A stretch of DNA of 64,000 nucleotides. Origin: Martelella sp. HB161492 (GTDB lineage Bacteria; Pseudomonadota; Alphaproteobacteria; Rhizobiales; Rhizobiaceae). Within the stretch, counting starts at the first letter, position 1, and every line of letters starts with the position of its first letter. A program made the position numbers and the translations under genes. Below the pieces are notes generated by a model that did no database searches, was not told the origin of the DNA, and worked only from the letters and a program-made list of their open reading frames with translations. The stretch covers positions 1-64,000 of the forward strand of contig NZ_JAATVV010000005.1 of the NCBI RefSeq assembly GCF_013184775.1. The letters run 5' to 3'. Below are positions 25,644 through 35,589 of this stretch, in pieces.

Positions 25644-26359
25644 GACGGTTTCTTATCGCACCGCTTGCAGTCCTTGTGACTGTCCTTCCGGTCCTGACCA
25701 GCCCGGCCAAGGCGGAATCCGTTCCCGCTGCCGGTCGCTATGACAGCCGCGTCAGAAACGCCCGCTATGTGGACGGCCAGGTCTACAGGATCGACACCAA
25801 CCGGCTGCGCACAACCATGATCGAGTTCGGTCCCGGCGAATACATCACCAATATCCTGATGGGTGACACCGCAGGGTTTCAGGAGCCGCAGCCGGCCGCT
25901 GGCGGCCAGGCCTTCGGCATCAAGCCGGTGGCGGAAGGGGCCGTAACCAACGCCTCCGTCTATACCAATCGCCGCGCTTATTACTTCGAAATCAGGGAAA
26001 CCGGCCACGCAGCCTATTACGCCGTCCGCTTCGATGGCGGTGTTTCGAGCAAGAACACGGGCAGCGCGGCATCCAGCAAGATGGTCAAACACACGGCCCC
26101 CTATACGTCCTACGGCGCCAATGTCCTGAACGATATCACGCCGCTTCAGGTCTGGGATGACGGAGCCTTCACCTATTTCCGCTTCCCCGAGGCCGGCCGT
26201 GTGCCAGCAATCTTCAAGACACAGTCGGGGCCGGAGCGCACCGTCAATTCCACGACAACGGCCGACGGAACCGTCCGCGTCAGCGGGATTTCCCAATATT
26301 GGGTCCTGCGTGCCGGAACCACCGAGACCGTCGTCGCCATGATGGATCCGCCAAAATGA
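25640..26359 (+). CDS. virB9: VirB9-like outer membrane core protein
   Basis: 239 aa, GTG start coupled to the virB8 stop. Signal peptide cut near AKA-E; the mature protein starts with a DSRVRNARY strand and carries the CagX/VirB9 core (TNRRAYYFEI, then VWDDGAFTYFRFP). It forms the outer membrane ring with VirB10. Confidence 0.9.
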   Translation: MRRFLIAPLAVLVTVLPVLTSPAKAESVPAAGRYDSRVRNARYVDGQVYRIDTNRLRTTMIEFGPGEYITNILMGDTAGFQEPQPAAGGQAFGIKPVAEGAVTNASVYTNRRAYYFEIRETGHAAYYAVRFDGGVSSKNTGSAASSKMVKHTAPYTSYGANVLNDITPLQVWDDGAFTYFRFPEAGRVPAIFKTQSGPERTVNSTTTADGTVRVSGISQYWVLRAGTTETVVAMMDPPK

Positions 26360-27657
26360 CCCAGGAGCAAGACACCAGCCCGGAAGCCGATGCCGCCCGT
26401 ATGGCCGATGCGATCGATACGGCAAAGAAGCAGCGCCGTGGCGGCCAATCTAGCGCAGCATTCAAGGGCCGCCTTCTTCCAGCCGTCGTCATGATCGGCG
26501 TCGCAGCCGGCTTTCTCGTCTTCGTCTACTGGCCGAAACCGGAAAAGACGCTCGAAACCGGCAGCGCCGAACAGTTCCAGACCGGCAATGGCGACCCCTT
26601 CGGCCAGATCGCAAAGCCAGTACCGCAACCGGCGCCGCCAGCCGAACCGGATCCGGAACTGCTGAAGCAGCTGGCCGCGCTCAAAGCCGAACTCGACGCA
26701 TTACGCAACCAGCCGCCACAGGAACCGCAGCCGGTCGAAGACGATGGTGCTGATGAGAAGATCGAACAGTTGCTTGCCCAGCTGACAAAGCTGCAAGCCA
26801 CCTTTGACGATGCCCAGAAGGAGAACCGCAGGGCGCTCGAAGAACGTGACCGGCAACTGAAAATCATGCAGGCCAATCTCGATGCCGCCCGCCTGCGCGG
26901 CCTCAATGAAGCGCCGCCAGACCATAGTGACGAAGATCTTTATCAACAGCGCGTCAATTCACCGATGGTTGCCTATGCCCGTTCCGGCAATAGCGAAACA
27001 GCAGCCGGTGGTGACAATGGCGAAGTGCACAAGATGAGCAATAACGAGCTCTTCGCCCGCGAACAGGCAAAGCCGGCAACCGTCGAAAAGGCGGCGATCA
27101 TCGCCAATCCGGCCAACACCGTGATGCAGGGGACCATGATCCAGGCGGCACTTGAAACCGCCATCAACACCGATCTTCCCGGCGCAATCCGCGCCATCAC
27201 CACCGAGGATGTTCATTCCTTCGACGGAAGCCGCGTTCTCATTCCGCGCGGCTCTCATGTCGTCGGTGCCTATTCCGACGATATCGTGCTCGGCCAGCGC
27301 CGCGTCATGATCGTCTGGCATCGGATCATCATGCCTGACAACCAGACCGTCAATATCGGTGCCTATGGTGGTGATGCCATTGGCCGTTCCGGTGCCAGCG
27401 GTAAGGTCGATACCCATTTCAGCGCGCGCTTCGGCTCGGCTGCCCTTATCAGCCTGATCACACTCGCGCCTGCGCTTCTCATTGAAGACAAGGGCGACAA
27501 CAACAACGGATCGGACATTGCCGACGCCATGGCGCAAAACCTTTCCGGCGCGCTCGGCAACACGCTTTCGGCCTATCTCAACCGCAAGCCAACACTCGGC
27601 ATCGATCAGGGGTCGGAAATCACAATCATGGTCGATCGCGATCTGGAGATTTTTTGA
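26356..27657 (+). CDS. virB10: VirB10-like TrbI-family channel protein
   Basis: 433 aa, ATG overlapping the virB9 stop. A cytoplasmic tail (1-36), one membrane helix (about 37-58), a Pro-rich and then coiled-coil periplasmic stretch (90-190), and the C-terminal TrbI beta-barrel domain with MIQAALETAINTDLPG, VLIPRGSHVVG and GRSGASG. It spans both membranes and links the ATPases to the outer pore. Confidence 0.92.
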   Translation: MTQEQDTSPEADAARMADAIDTAKKQRRGGQSSAAFKGRLLPAVVMIGVAAGFLVFVYWPKPEKTLETGSAEQFQTGNGDPFGQIAKPVPQPAPPAEPDPELLKQLAALKAELDALRNQPPQEPQPVEDDGADEKIEQLLAQLTKLQATFDDAQKENRRALEERDRQLKIMQANLDAARLRGLNEAPPDHSDEDLYQQRVNSPMVAYARSGNSETAAGGDNGEVHKMSNNELFAREQAKPATVEKAAIIANPANTVMQGTMIQAALETAINTDLPGAIRAITTEDVHSFDGSRVLIPRGSHVVGAYSDDIVLGQRRVMIVWHRIIMPDNQTVNIGAYGGDAIGRSGASGKVDTHFSARFGSAALISLITLAPALLIEDKGDNNNGSDIADAMAQNLSGALGNTLSAYLNRKPTLGIDQGSEITIMVDRDLEIF

Positions 27658-28634
27658 TGGATCACGTCGAACACTATCTCGGCCGCTTTGCCCAATGGCT
27701 GGATGATTCGGCCACGATTGAACTCTCGATCAATCCCGATCGCCGTATCTGGCTGCTCAGACGCGGTGATCACGCCATGGTCGATACCGGCGAAATGGTT
27801 GATGAGGGCTTCAGCCTGAAGCTGACCAATCATATTGCCGGCGCCAATCACGCCCAGACCGGCAGGAACAAACTGCTGATTTCGGCCTCCGTCACCTATA
27901 GGGACCGCCCCTTGCGCGCGCAGGCCGTCCTCCCGCCCGCAACAGCGGGTGGAGAACCGGCTATGTCTTTCCGCCTCTTTGCTGCCCTTCCACTCGATCA
28001 GATCACCCTTGACTGGCTGCATGATAAACCGGTGTCACTGGATCAAAGATGCAGGGAAAAGAACCAGGCTCTTGCTCAGCTGATCTCTGCCGGCAATCTG
28101 ATGGAGTCCTTGCGCTTTGCCGTCGAGAACAGGATGAACATCCTGATCTCGGGAGGCACCGAAAGCGGCAAGTCCGTGGCACTCAGAAAGATCATATCGA
28201 TGATCCCGGTGACTGACCGGATCATCACCATTGAAGATTCCCGCGAGCTTTATCCCGAGCAACCCAACACCGTGGCGCTGATCGCCGACAAGGACGGTAC
28301 GTCGCGCACCACGAATCAGCTACTGGAAGCAACGCTCAGGCTCAGGCCCGATCGCATCATTGTCGGTGAGGTGCGCGGCCGTGAGGCCATGACCTTTCTG
28401 GAAACCATCAATACCGGCCATGGCGGATCGATGACCACCATCCATGCCGAGACGCCGCGCCTGGCGCTTGATCGTCTCGCCATCGCCGCAAGCCACGCCG
28501 ACATTCCCATGAGTTACGACAACCTTACTGCCTATATCCGCCGCACCATCGACGTGATCATCCAGTCCGGCAAGATTGGCGGGCGCTGGGGCGTCGCTGA
28601 AATCTACCGGGTCGAAGAGGAGGGAACCCAATGA
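27657..28634 (+). CDS. virB11: VirB11 secretion ATPase
   Basis: 325 aa; ATG at 27657 overlaps the virB10 stop. The VirB11/GspE fold is clear: Walker A GGTESGKS near residue 165, Asp box ITIEDSRELY, Walker B RLRPDRIIVGEVRG and His box GHGGSMTTIHAE. The P-loop has Glu-Ser where GSGKT is usual but keeps the Lys and Ser. This hexameric traffic ATPase switches between pilus biogenesis and DNA transfer. Confidence 0.93.
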   Translation: MDHVEHYLGRFAQWLDDSATIELSINPDRRIWLLRRGDHAMVDTGEMVDEGFSLKLTNHIAGANHAQTGRNKLLISASVTYRDRPLRAQAVLPPATAGGEPAMSFRLFAALPLDQITLDWLHDKPVSLDQRCREKNQALAQLISAGNLMESLRFAVENRMNILISGGTESGKSVALRKIISMIPVTDRIITIEDSRELYPEQPNTVALIADKDGTSRTTNQLLEATLRLRPDRIIVGEVRGREAMTFLETINTGHGGSMTTIHAETPRLALDRLAIAASHADIPMSYDNLTAYIRRTIDVIIQSGKIGGRWGVAEIYRVEEEGTQ

Positions 28635-29062
28635 ACAAGACCGTATGTCTGGCACTTGCCGCAACGCTCGGTGCAACCGTCGCCGCCGCTCAGCAGGCGA
28701 GGCCCGACGCAGGATATTTCACATTCAAGAAGGAAGATCCAAATGCCGAGACATATACAACGCTTGGCGGCTGCACTGGCTATAGACGTCCTCAAGTCGC
28801 AGAGAAATGGGTGCAGGGACAGGGCGGTGGCCGCATGTTAGAGGCCGTTTATTTTCATCAGATTGCCGCAAATCTGATGAAGGTTGGCACGTGCACCTGT
28901 GAATTACGTTTCCCGAGATGGGACGCAGCTCTGGCAGAGTATCAGACCAAGATCCTTCCCCTCAACGCCGACGATGCGCCTTGGATGCCCGGTTATGTCG
29001 TTGAAGGGGGCAGAATGTTGAATGAATTCACGAACTACTGCCGCAGCCAGGGGATCAAGTGA
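28631..29062 (+). CDS. small exported protein between virB11 and virB6
   Basis: 143 aa with a Sec signal cut at AAA-Q. The mature 120 residues are rich in Tyr/Gly and have four Cys (one in GGCTGY, CTC, and one in NYCRSQ) that could form disulfides. ATGA overlaps with virB11 and the following virB6 show it belongs to the transfer operon. I do not recognise a family; a periplasmic stabiliser is an inference from position. Confidence 0.6.
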   Translation: MNKTVCLALAATLGATVAAAQQARPDAGYFTFKKEDPNAETYTTLGGCTGYRRPQVAEKWVQGQGGGRMLEAVYFHQIAANLMKVGTCTCELRFPRWDAALAEYQTKILPLNADDAPWMPGYVVEGGRMLNEFTNYCRSQGIK

Positions 29063-30123
29063 TGGGTGTCATCTCCGGCTTTGTGAACAGCGCCCAAAAC
29101 CAGCTCAACAACGTGGCAGCCTCTGCCTTTGGCGAGGTCGTATCCGAGCTGTCCACCACCTTTGCCACGGCGGCCACACTCGCTGTTGTCCTGATGGGCG
29201 TTAACATCCTGCTGCAATATCGCCCCATGTCGTCGGGCGCGATTCTTGTCAACCTCATCAAGCTGATCGCCATCATCACCATAGGCCTGCAATGGTCTGA
29301 GTTCAACAAGATCGCCATGGCGGTTCAAGGCACCATCGACTCGATTGCCGGCACGCTGCTGGGAAACTACGGTGGACAGACCGTCTCCAGTTACGGCGGC
29401 CTGGCAGGCGCCATGGACAGTTTTCTCAGTGCCTACAAAACCCAGGTCAACCAGATGCTCGCACCCATGGGCTGGATGACCGGAGCAGTCATGGGTGCAC
29501 TTGTCACCTTCTCGATGGGGCTTTTGTGCGCGGCTGTGGCAATAGTGCTCATTTTTGCGAATATCATCGTCACGATCTTTATCGGCGTTGCGCCGATCTT
29601 CATTGCACTCAGCATGTTCGAAGCCACAAAGGACTACTTCTATAAATGGCTGCATAGCTGCATCCACTACATGCTCTACCCGCTCGTAATCGCAGTCCTT
29701 CTCGGATCAGTTCTGCGTCTCGTGATCGGATATTCAGACACTCTTGATGCATCCGTTTCGAGAAGTATTTCTGACTTCATCCCCTTTCTCACTTGCCTGA
29801 TCATTCTGCTGATCAGCGTGATCTTCATTCCCACGATCGTCAGCGCTCTGTCCGGCGTTATCGCCGCGGCTTCCCCGATCGCAGCCACATTTGCTCTTGC
29901 AACACTCGGAAAGTCGCTTCTGAAAGAGAACCCGATAGCGAAGAATTCATGTGGTGATACTGGACAGGCACCAGGCGGGCCAACCGGCAACACGCCACCC
30001 AACAACACAAGGCCACCAGATCATGGCCTGGCGCTCCGGATGCATGAACGAGCTGAGCGACTGGCGAAAAAGCAGCGTGAAAATGCCGAAAGGCAGAAGA
30101 AGTCCTTTCCGGCAACACCGTAA
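29062..30123 (+). CDS. virB6: VirB6/TrbL-like polytopic membrane protein
   Basis: 353 aa, start overlapping the preceding stop. Six or seven hydrophobic helices between residues 30 and 280 with a large central periplasmic loop (about 95-130) match VirB6. The last 70 residues are polar and Pro/Asn/Lys-rich, likely cytoplasmic. It is placed after virB11, not before virB8 as in the Ti plasmid. The 179 bp to virD4 hold no gene. Confidence 0.85.
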   Translation: MGVISGFVNSAQNQLNNVAASAFGEVVSELSTTFATAATLAVVLMGVNILLQYRPMSSGAILVNLIKLIAIITIGLQWSEFNKIAMAVQGTIDSIAGTLLGNYGGQTVSSYGGLAGAMDSFLSAYKTQVNQMLAPMGWMTGAVMGALVTFSMGLLCAAVAIVLIFANIIVTIFIGVAPIFIALSMFEATKDYFYKWLHSCIHYMLYPLVIAVLLGSVLRLVIGYSDTLDASVSRSISDFIPFLTCLIILLISVIFIPTIVSALSGVIAAASPIAATFALATLGKSLLKENPIAKNSCGDTGQAPGGPTGNTPPNNTRPPDHGLALRMHERAERLAKKQRENAERQKKSFPATP

Positions 30124-30302
30124 AGCTTTGCCCAGTTCATCTCCCCATCTGCATCGTCCATCCGCTGCGCTGGAACCCGACTTACGACAACCAAGCAGCC
30201 TGAAATGCCTGCCAGTTTCGGCCACCGCGCAGCGAAGAGGCACCTCGGCATTCAACGGCTCCGCAGCGAATAACAAACCTCCCGTCATGAAAGGTTGCGC
30301 CG

Positions 30303-32105
30303 ATGCGCACACGCGTTTCCGAAATCAGGGGCCGCCAGATCGGCGGCGCCCTGACCATCGCTATCTTTACCGCAGCCATCGGCTATGTCGTGGCAACCGG
30401 CATCGTTCAGTACTGGTACGGCCAACCGAAGCCGGATCTTCTGTGGATCGCCCGCCACTGGTGGCAACTGCGCACCGTCGATCTGCGTGTGTGGAACATC
30501 ATCAACGTGACCATCGGGGGCTTTTTCCTCGCCGGGCTTCTGCTCGCCACCCGCATCGTCACTGAACGTCTCACCCGGTTCGGCTCAACCCACTGGATGA
30601 GCGGCTGCGAGTTAGCAAAGAAGAACTTCTTTGCCGATCCCTGCATCGCCTTCACACTCGGCAAGACCGGAAAGCCCGCCGCAAAAGGCGACTACATCGC
30701 CTCGGGCCCATTCCCGCATTGCCTGCTGATCGCGCCGACTGGCCGCGGCAAAAATGTCGGTTTCGTCATTCCGAACCTTCTGACCTATCTCGGCAGCGCG
30801 GTTGTCCTCGATGTGAAGGGCGAGAACTTCGAGAAGACTGCCCGTTTCCGCAAGAAGATGGGGCACACCATCTATCGCTTCTGCCCGCGCGATTTCGACC
30901 AGCCAAGCTTCCGCTACAATCCGCTGGATCGGATCAAAACCTATTCCAATCGCGCCAAGCGCATGGCCGAGCTGGAAAAGATCGCCACATTGTTCCTGCA
31001 GACCGAAGACAGCAGCGCCGCCGGCTTCCTGCCCAATAGCCGCGAGGTCTTTATCGCCTGCGCCATTCTGGCCTATGAACAGGACAATCTCACCCTCGGC
31101 CAGGTCTACCGGCTGGCCTTTGGCGGGGCGCTGAACAACAATGCCAAATTCGCCGCCTATGCCGATGAAGTCAAAGATCCTGAAGCAAAGGTTCTGTTCC
31201 AGAAGCTTTCAAATACCACAGAGAAAACGCTTTCGGCCTATCTCTCGGTTCTCTCGTCTGCCGGCATGTCCACATGGATGAACCCGCATACCTGCGCCGT
31301 CACCAACAGCACCGATTTCGATTTCGCGACCTTCCGCAGAAAGCCGCAGACGGTCTATTTCAATGTGCCGACTGACGATATTGAGCCGATCGCGCCGCTG
31401 GCACGCCTGTTCTTCTCCGACCTGGTTGCAACCATGCAGCATCACGAGCCCGGCAAAGACGAACCATTTCCGGTTCTGATCCTGCTCGATGAGTTTCAGC
31501 GCCTTGGCAAGATGCCCAAGATCGTGGACAGCATCTCGCTTTTACGCAGCTACGGCGTCAATCTGGCGATTGTCACCCAGTCCATTCCGGAGCTGGAAAG
31601 GCATTATGGCGAGAACGGCCGCAAGACCATCCAGGCGGGAACGGGTATCAAGCTCTATCTGACGCCGAGCGAAGAAGACACGATCGCGGAAATGTCCGCC
31701 TCCGTCGGAACAACGACCAAACGCGTCGTCAGCAAATCCCGATCGCAGAAGGATGGCATGTTCGGAACCAGTGTCTCCGAGCGCACAGAAGAACACCCGC
31801 TCCTGACAAAGGACGAGGCCCGGCGCATGCCGCTTGATGAGATCATTATCGTTGTCGATGCCGACATGCCGATCCGGGCCAAGCGGATCGTCTATTACGA
31901 GGACAGCAAATACAAGCCGCTGTTCGAGAGCCAGGACTTCACCGCACCCCTGCCGCTGCCGCCACATACCATCACGGAAGCAGATTATGTCGTGATGGAG
32001 CCGGCTGCCGAACAGCAGGAAGATCGGGACGGGGCAGCGGCCGAGCTTGAGCGCCTGAAACAAAGTGTCGGAGGCTCGGTCACACGAGCGGAAAGGAAAA
32101 GCTGA
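30303..32105 (+). CDS. virD4: VirD4/TraG coupling protein
   Basis: 600 aa, GAAAGG before the ATG. Two N-terminal membrane helices (about 14-34 and 63-82) precede the ATPase domain with P-loop APTGRGKN (residues 144-151), VVLDVKGENF, Walker B LILLDEFQRLG and the AIVTQSIPEL motif. This is the coupling ATPase that brings the TraA-DNA complex to the channel. The P-loop ends Lys-Asn, where Lys-Gly/Ser/Thr is more usual. It converges on traA with 47 bp between the stops. Confidence 0.92.
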   Translation: MRTRVSEIRGRQIGGALTIAIFTAAIGYVVATGIVQYWYGQPKPDLLWIARHWWQLRTVDLRVWNIINVTIGGFFLAGLLLATRIVTERLTRFGSTHWMSGCELAKKNFFADPCIAFTLGKTGKPAAKGDYIASGPFPHCLLIAPTGRGKNVGFVIPNLLTYLGSAVVLDVKGENFEKTARFRKKMGHTIYRFCPRDFDQPSFRYNPLDRIKTYSNRAKRMAELEKIATLFLQTEDSSAAGFLPNSREVFIACAILAYEQDNLTLGQVYRLAFGGALNNNAKFAAYADEVKDPEAKVLFQKLSNTTEKTLSAYLSVLSSAGMSTWMNPHTCAVTNSTDFDFATFRRKPQTVYFNVPTDDIEPIAPLARLFFSDLVATMQHHEPGKDEPFPVLILLDEFQRLGKMPKIVDSISLLRSYGVNLAIVTQSIPELERHYGENGRKTIQAGTGIKLYLTPSEEDTIAEMSASVGTTTKRVVSKSRSQKDGMFGTSVSERTEEHPLLTKDEARRMPLDEIIIVVDADMPIRAKRIVYYEDSKYKPLFESQDFTAPLPLPPHTITEADYVVMEPAAEQQEDRDGAAAELERLKQSVGGSVTRAERKS

Positions 32106-32152
32106 CTGAAACTTCAATGCCATGGAGGGCGCCCGGAGCACCCTTCGGATTT

Positions 32153-35100
32153 TTACAGATCCAACCCGTCATCCTGTTCGCGGGCACGGTCCCGGTAGAC
32201 CTGATCGAGCCGTTCCCGGTTGGCCTGAATCTCAAGCTGCCGGTCCATCTCGAAGAGTTTTTTCTCAAGCTCGACAATCCTCAATGCTTCGTCGCGGTCT
32301 TCTCCAAGGCCTTTCTCCGCCTGAAGGTATCTCTCGGTCAGGTCGAAGCGTTCCTTCCTGTCTTCAACGACGTCCGAAAGCGCCTCGCTGTTGCCACAGC
32401 GCAGATCATGGCGCTGATCCTCGTCAAGCAGCATGTCCACGGCATCAACGAACTGTTCGCGTTCCTCGCCATCCAGTTCGCCACGCGCAGCAAGAGCACG
32501 GACCTCCGAGACGCGATCATCAGTCCAGAGCTTGCGCTCAAGCTCAACGATCCTCAGTGCATCGTCGCGGTCTTCTCCAAGGCCTTTCTCCGCCTGGAGG
32601 TATCTCTCGGTCAGGTCGAAGCGTTCCTTCCTGTCTTCAACGACGTCCGCAAGCGCCTCGCTGTTGCCACAGCGCAGATCATGGCGCTGTTCCTTGTCAA
32701 GCAGCGTGTCCACGGCAACAACAAACCGCTCGCATTCCTCGCCATCCAGTTGATCCCGCGCAGCAAGACTTTTGACCTCAGCGATCAGGCCCGCGCGGTA
32801 TTCCTCCGCCGTCGCGGCCCGGTTCTCGACACCCTGTTCCATATCATCACCCCTTGTCCGCACGATTGTGTCCACCGAAACTTCAATCTCGCTCTCGATG
32901 CCCATTGCCGCGGCAATGCCCCGCTTGGCGGCAAAGGCTTCGAGATAGTCCAGCGCCGTCTCCTTGACGCCCGAGCGCGACAACCGTTCCTGCACGCCCT
33001 TCCACGTCAGTTCCGGCCCTGTCTCAAGCGACCAGCTGTTGCGGTGTGTAACCGTTCCGTCCGGAAGCCGGACAGGTTCGGCCGCAACATGCTGCAGGCT
33101 GATCTTCGCGCCGATCTCGGGCGCTTCGGCCTCCATCACCCGTTTGAGATCCACACCCCAGAGCGTGTGCTGCTCGCCCTTTCGATCCTCAAGCGTCACA
33201 AAATAGCTGTCGCGATTGGCCGTTTCATGGTCATAAGGTGCCTTGCCATGGGCAATCAGACGGCCGCTATGGCTGAAGGCCTCTTCCGAGGCATAAAGCT
33301 GAACACCGTCGCGGTGGCGGGTCATGGCGACATAGGTCAAATGCCGGTCCATCGAGGCTGAGGCCATGACAAAGGCCCGGTCCACCGTTGCGCCCTGGTT
33401 CTTGTGAATGGTCGTCGCATAGCCGTGATCGACAGCCTGATAATCATCCATCGCAACCCGAACCGTTTCACCGTCGCGGCCGTCCAGCTGGACGACTATG
33501 GCGCCGCCGGCGCCGTCCTCGTCCACCGCGATCTCTGTCACCGTCCCCAGCATGCCGTTCTTCACGCCGAGATCGCGATTGTTCTCAAGGAAGACAAGTC
33601 GGTCACCGGCCGCAAATTGCCGCTCGCCATCCTGAGTGCGGAAAGTCGCTTCTCCAGCATCATCGCCCATGATCGGCATCTGCCCCAACTCGCCACGCTC
33701 CTGCAAAGCGGAGCGGATTGCATAATTCAGCGCCCGAACATCGCTGCGCCGATGCGCCATGGCAAGGCGGGTTCCATCCGGCCGTTCCGCGCAATCGGCA
33801 AGATAGTCGCGAACCAGGACCCGGCGCGCATCTTCGTCGGTTTGCGTGATCGCGACGGACCCCTGTTCGCGGTAAGCGTCCAGCCCTTCCTTTGTCCGGT
33901 GCGTGGCAAAGGCAATGGACGCAGCCCGCTGCCAGTCCTCGCGCTGACGGCGGATGTCCGACAGTGCCGCATGGCCCACCGTCTCGGCAATCGCCCGGAA
34001 TGGTGCACCGGCGCCGATCGCCTGCAGCTGCTCATGGTCGCCAACCAGAACGACCTTGGCACCGCGTTCTTCGACCGCGTTGATGAAACGGGCCAGCTGC
34101 CGGCTGCCAACCATCCCCGCCTCGTCAATCACAAACACATCGCCACGGCCGAGAAGACGCTTGTCGTTCTTCCAGCTGATATCCCACGAGGCAAGCGTCC
34201 GGCTTGCAATGCCGGAACTCTCTTCCAGCCCCTCGGCCGCCTTGCCCGACAAGGCAGCACCGTGAACGCGGTAGCCTTCCGCCTCCCAGGCCTCCCGCGC
34301 CGCCGCCAGCATGGTGGACTTTCCAGCCCCGGCAAAACCGACAACGACAGAGATCCGTTCCGCCCCGGTGATGTGGGCAATCGCACCGCGCTGTTCGTCA
34401 GAGAGCCCGGCTGTCAGATCACCGCTTCTCTGCTGAATGGCGGCATCCTGCCGCGCGATGGCGTTCTCAACGTGCCGCTGCTCTACACCGTGATCTTCCG
34501 CTGCATCCATCCGCACCGCCGCCTCGGCCATGCCGAACTCGATTTCGATCATCTCGCGCGTTGAATAGCGGGCAGCGCTGATCTCTCCCGTCGTTTGATC
34601 AACCTGCTCGGCCTGCAACTCAACCAGCGCTTTCGAGGCCATCACCGCGGCAAAGGCGTTCTGGAATTCCTGAACATCGTCGTTGATATAGCGATGCAGG
34701 GTCCGTGCGATATCGCGACGGTCAAACACGCTTTTTTCCGCCGTGATGACGGAAAGCAGCTGTTCCGGCTTTTCCCGGATCAGATCGGCATTGTAGGCGG
34801 CATCGTCCGGGGTAAGCCGCAACCGCGAAACCGCCTTGCCCTGCCGCTCGATCTGCGTGGCGTGAACACCGACATGCACGGTCGGGATGATCTCAAGTCC
34901 GCGCGCGCTGTGGGAGCGCTGGTCAACGCGGATATCGAGACCGGCGGTGGCCAGTTGTGCATTGGCGATATCCTCCCAGGTCTGGCGCAGATCCTTCAGC
35001 TGCATGTCGGTGGTTGGCAGGCCCTGTTCCAGCAGCCATTTGTTCTCCCGTTCCAGATGGGTCTTGTCACCGAGGCCAGCCTGCGTGACCTGCCGTGTCG

Positions 35101-35530
35101 TCATCAGAAGATGGGCGTGGTGATTGCGGATATCGCCTGCTTCATGCGGTTCATGGATGGCAAAATCCACCGCTGCACCGTATCGGTTTGCAACTTCGCC
35201 CGCCATCAGCCGCACCGCCTCAAGCCGCTGCCCCCGATCCAGCTCATGCGGCAGGGCGACGACGAATTCGCGGGCGACGCGGGCATCCTTGCGCTTCTCA
35301 CAATGCTCGGCGGCATTCCACAGGGCAGAGCGGTCACGGGCCCAGGCGGCATCGACACCATCGGGCAGCACGATCTCGGCATGGGCGACCCCCTGCTTGC
35401 GGGTGTAGTCATGGGTGATGCCATCGCGGGTGTTGGTGAGGCAGACACCGGCGCGATAGGCGATCGCCGCGACGGCACTGCGACCAGACGACCGCGAGAC
35501 CGGCTTCATGCTGAAATGGTAGATCGCCAC
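32153..35530 (-). CDS. traA: TraA relaxase-helicase (MOBQ)
   Basis: 1125 aa, GTG start at 35530. Residues 1-220 form a MobA/MobL relaxase with the early Tyr (AIYHFS, AYRAG) and histidine motif NHHAHLL (136-142). A RecD-like helicase follows, with Walker A GFAGAGKST (398-406) and Walker B DVFVIDEAGM (464-473). The C-terminus has two copies of a 91-residue unit (about 919-1009 and 1010-1098). TraA would nick at the oriT at 35607 and pilot the strand through VirD4. It is the length and order of Ti-type TraA. No frameshift is seen. Confidence 0.92.
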   Translation of the reverse strand: MAIYHFSMKPVSRSSGRSAVAAIAYRAGVCLTNTRDGITHDYTRKQGVAHAEIVLPDGVDAAWARDRSALWNAAEHCEKRKDARVAREFVVALPHELDRGQRLEAVRLMAGEVANRYGAAVDFAIHEPHEAGDIRNHHAHLLMTTRQVTQAGLGDKTHLERENKWLLEQGLPTTDMQLKDLRQTWEDIANAQLATAGLDIRVDQRSHSARGLEIIPTVHVGVHATQIERQGKAVSRLRLTPDDAAYNADLIREKPEQLLSVITAEKSVFDRRDIARTLHRYINDDVQEFQNAFAAVMASKALVELQAEQVDQTTGEISAARYSTREMIEIEFGMAEAAVRMDAAEDHGVEQRHVENAIARQDAAIQQRSGDLTAGLSDEQRGAIAHITGAERISVVVGFAGAGKSTMLAAAREAWEAEGYRVHGAALSGKAAEGLEESSGIASRTLASWDISWKNDKRLLGRGDVFVIDEAGMVGSRQLARFINAVEERGAKVVLVGDHEQLQAIGAGAPFRAIAETVGHAALSDIRRQREDWQRAASIAFATHRTKEGLDAYREQGSVAITQTDEDARRVLVRDYLADCAERPDGTRLAMAHRRSDVRALNYAIRSALQERGELGQMPIMGDDAGEATFRTQDGERQFAAGDRLVFLENNRDLGVKNGMLGTVTEIAVDEDGAGGAIVVQLDGRDGETVRVAMDDYQAVDHGYATTIHKNQGATVDRAFVMASASMDRHLTYVAMTRHRDGVQLYASEEAFSHSGRLIAHGKAPYDHETANRDSYFVTLEDRKGEQHTLWGVDLKRVMEAEAPEIGAKISLQHVAAEPVRLPDGTVTHRNSWSLETGPELTWKGVQERLSRSGVKETALDYLEAFAAKRGIAAAMGIESEIEVSVDTIVRTRGDDMEQGVENRAATAEEYRAGLIAEVKSLAARDQLDGEECERFVVAVDTLLDKEQRHDLRCGNSEALADVVEDRKERFDLTERYLQAEKGLGEDRDDALRIVELERKLWTDDRVSEVRALAARGELDGEEREQFVDAVDMLLDEDQRHDLRCGNSEALSDVVEDRKERFDLTERYLQAEKGLGEDRDEALRIVELEKKLFEMDRQLEIQANRERLDQVYRDRAREQDDGLDL
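32280..32800 (-). repeat. 273 bp tandem duplication within traA
   Basis: The same block recurs with a 273 bp (91 codon) offset, for example at 32308 and 32581, and long runs are nearly identical at the DNA level. The frame is kept, giving two charged helical units with a shared core RHDLRCGNSEAL. The high DNA identity points to a recent duplication or gene conversion. Confidence 0.85.
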
Positions 35531-35589
35531 GTCCCGTGCCCCGATGCCGTCTCATCATGCTCCGATCCCGAAAGGAGGATCGGCGCGCT

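Noticed and set aside
32117-33361. 414-codon plus-strand frame opposite the end of traA, itself repetitive
   Set aside because: Its repeats are only the complement of the traA tandem duplication; no start signal.
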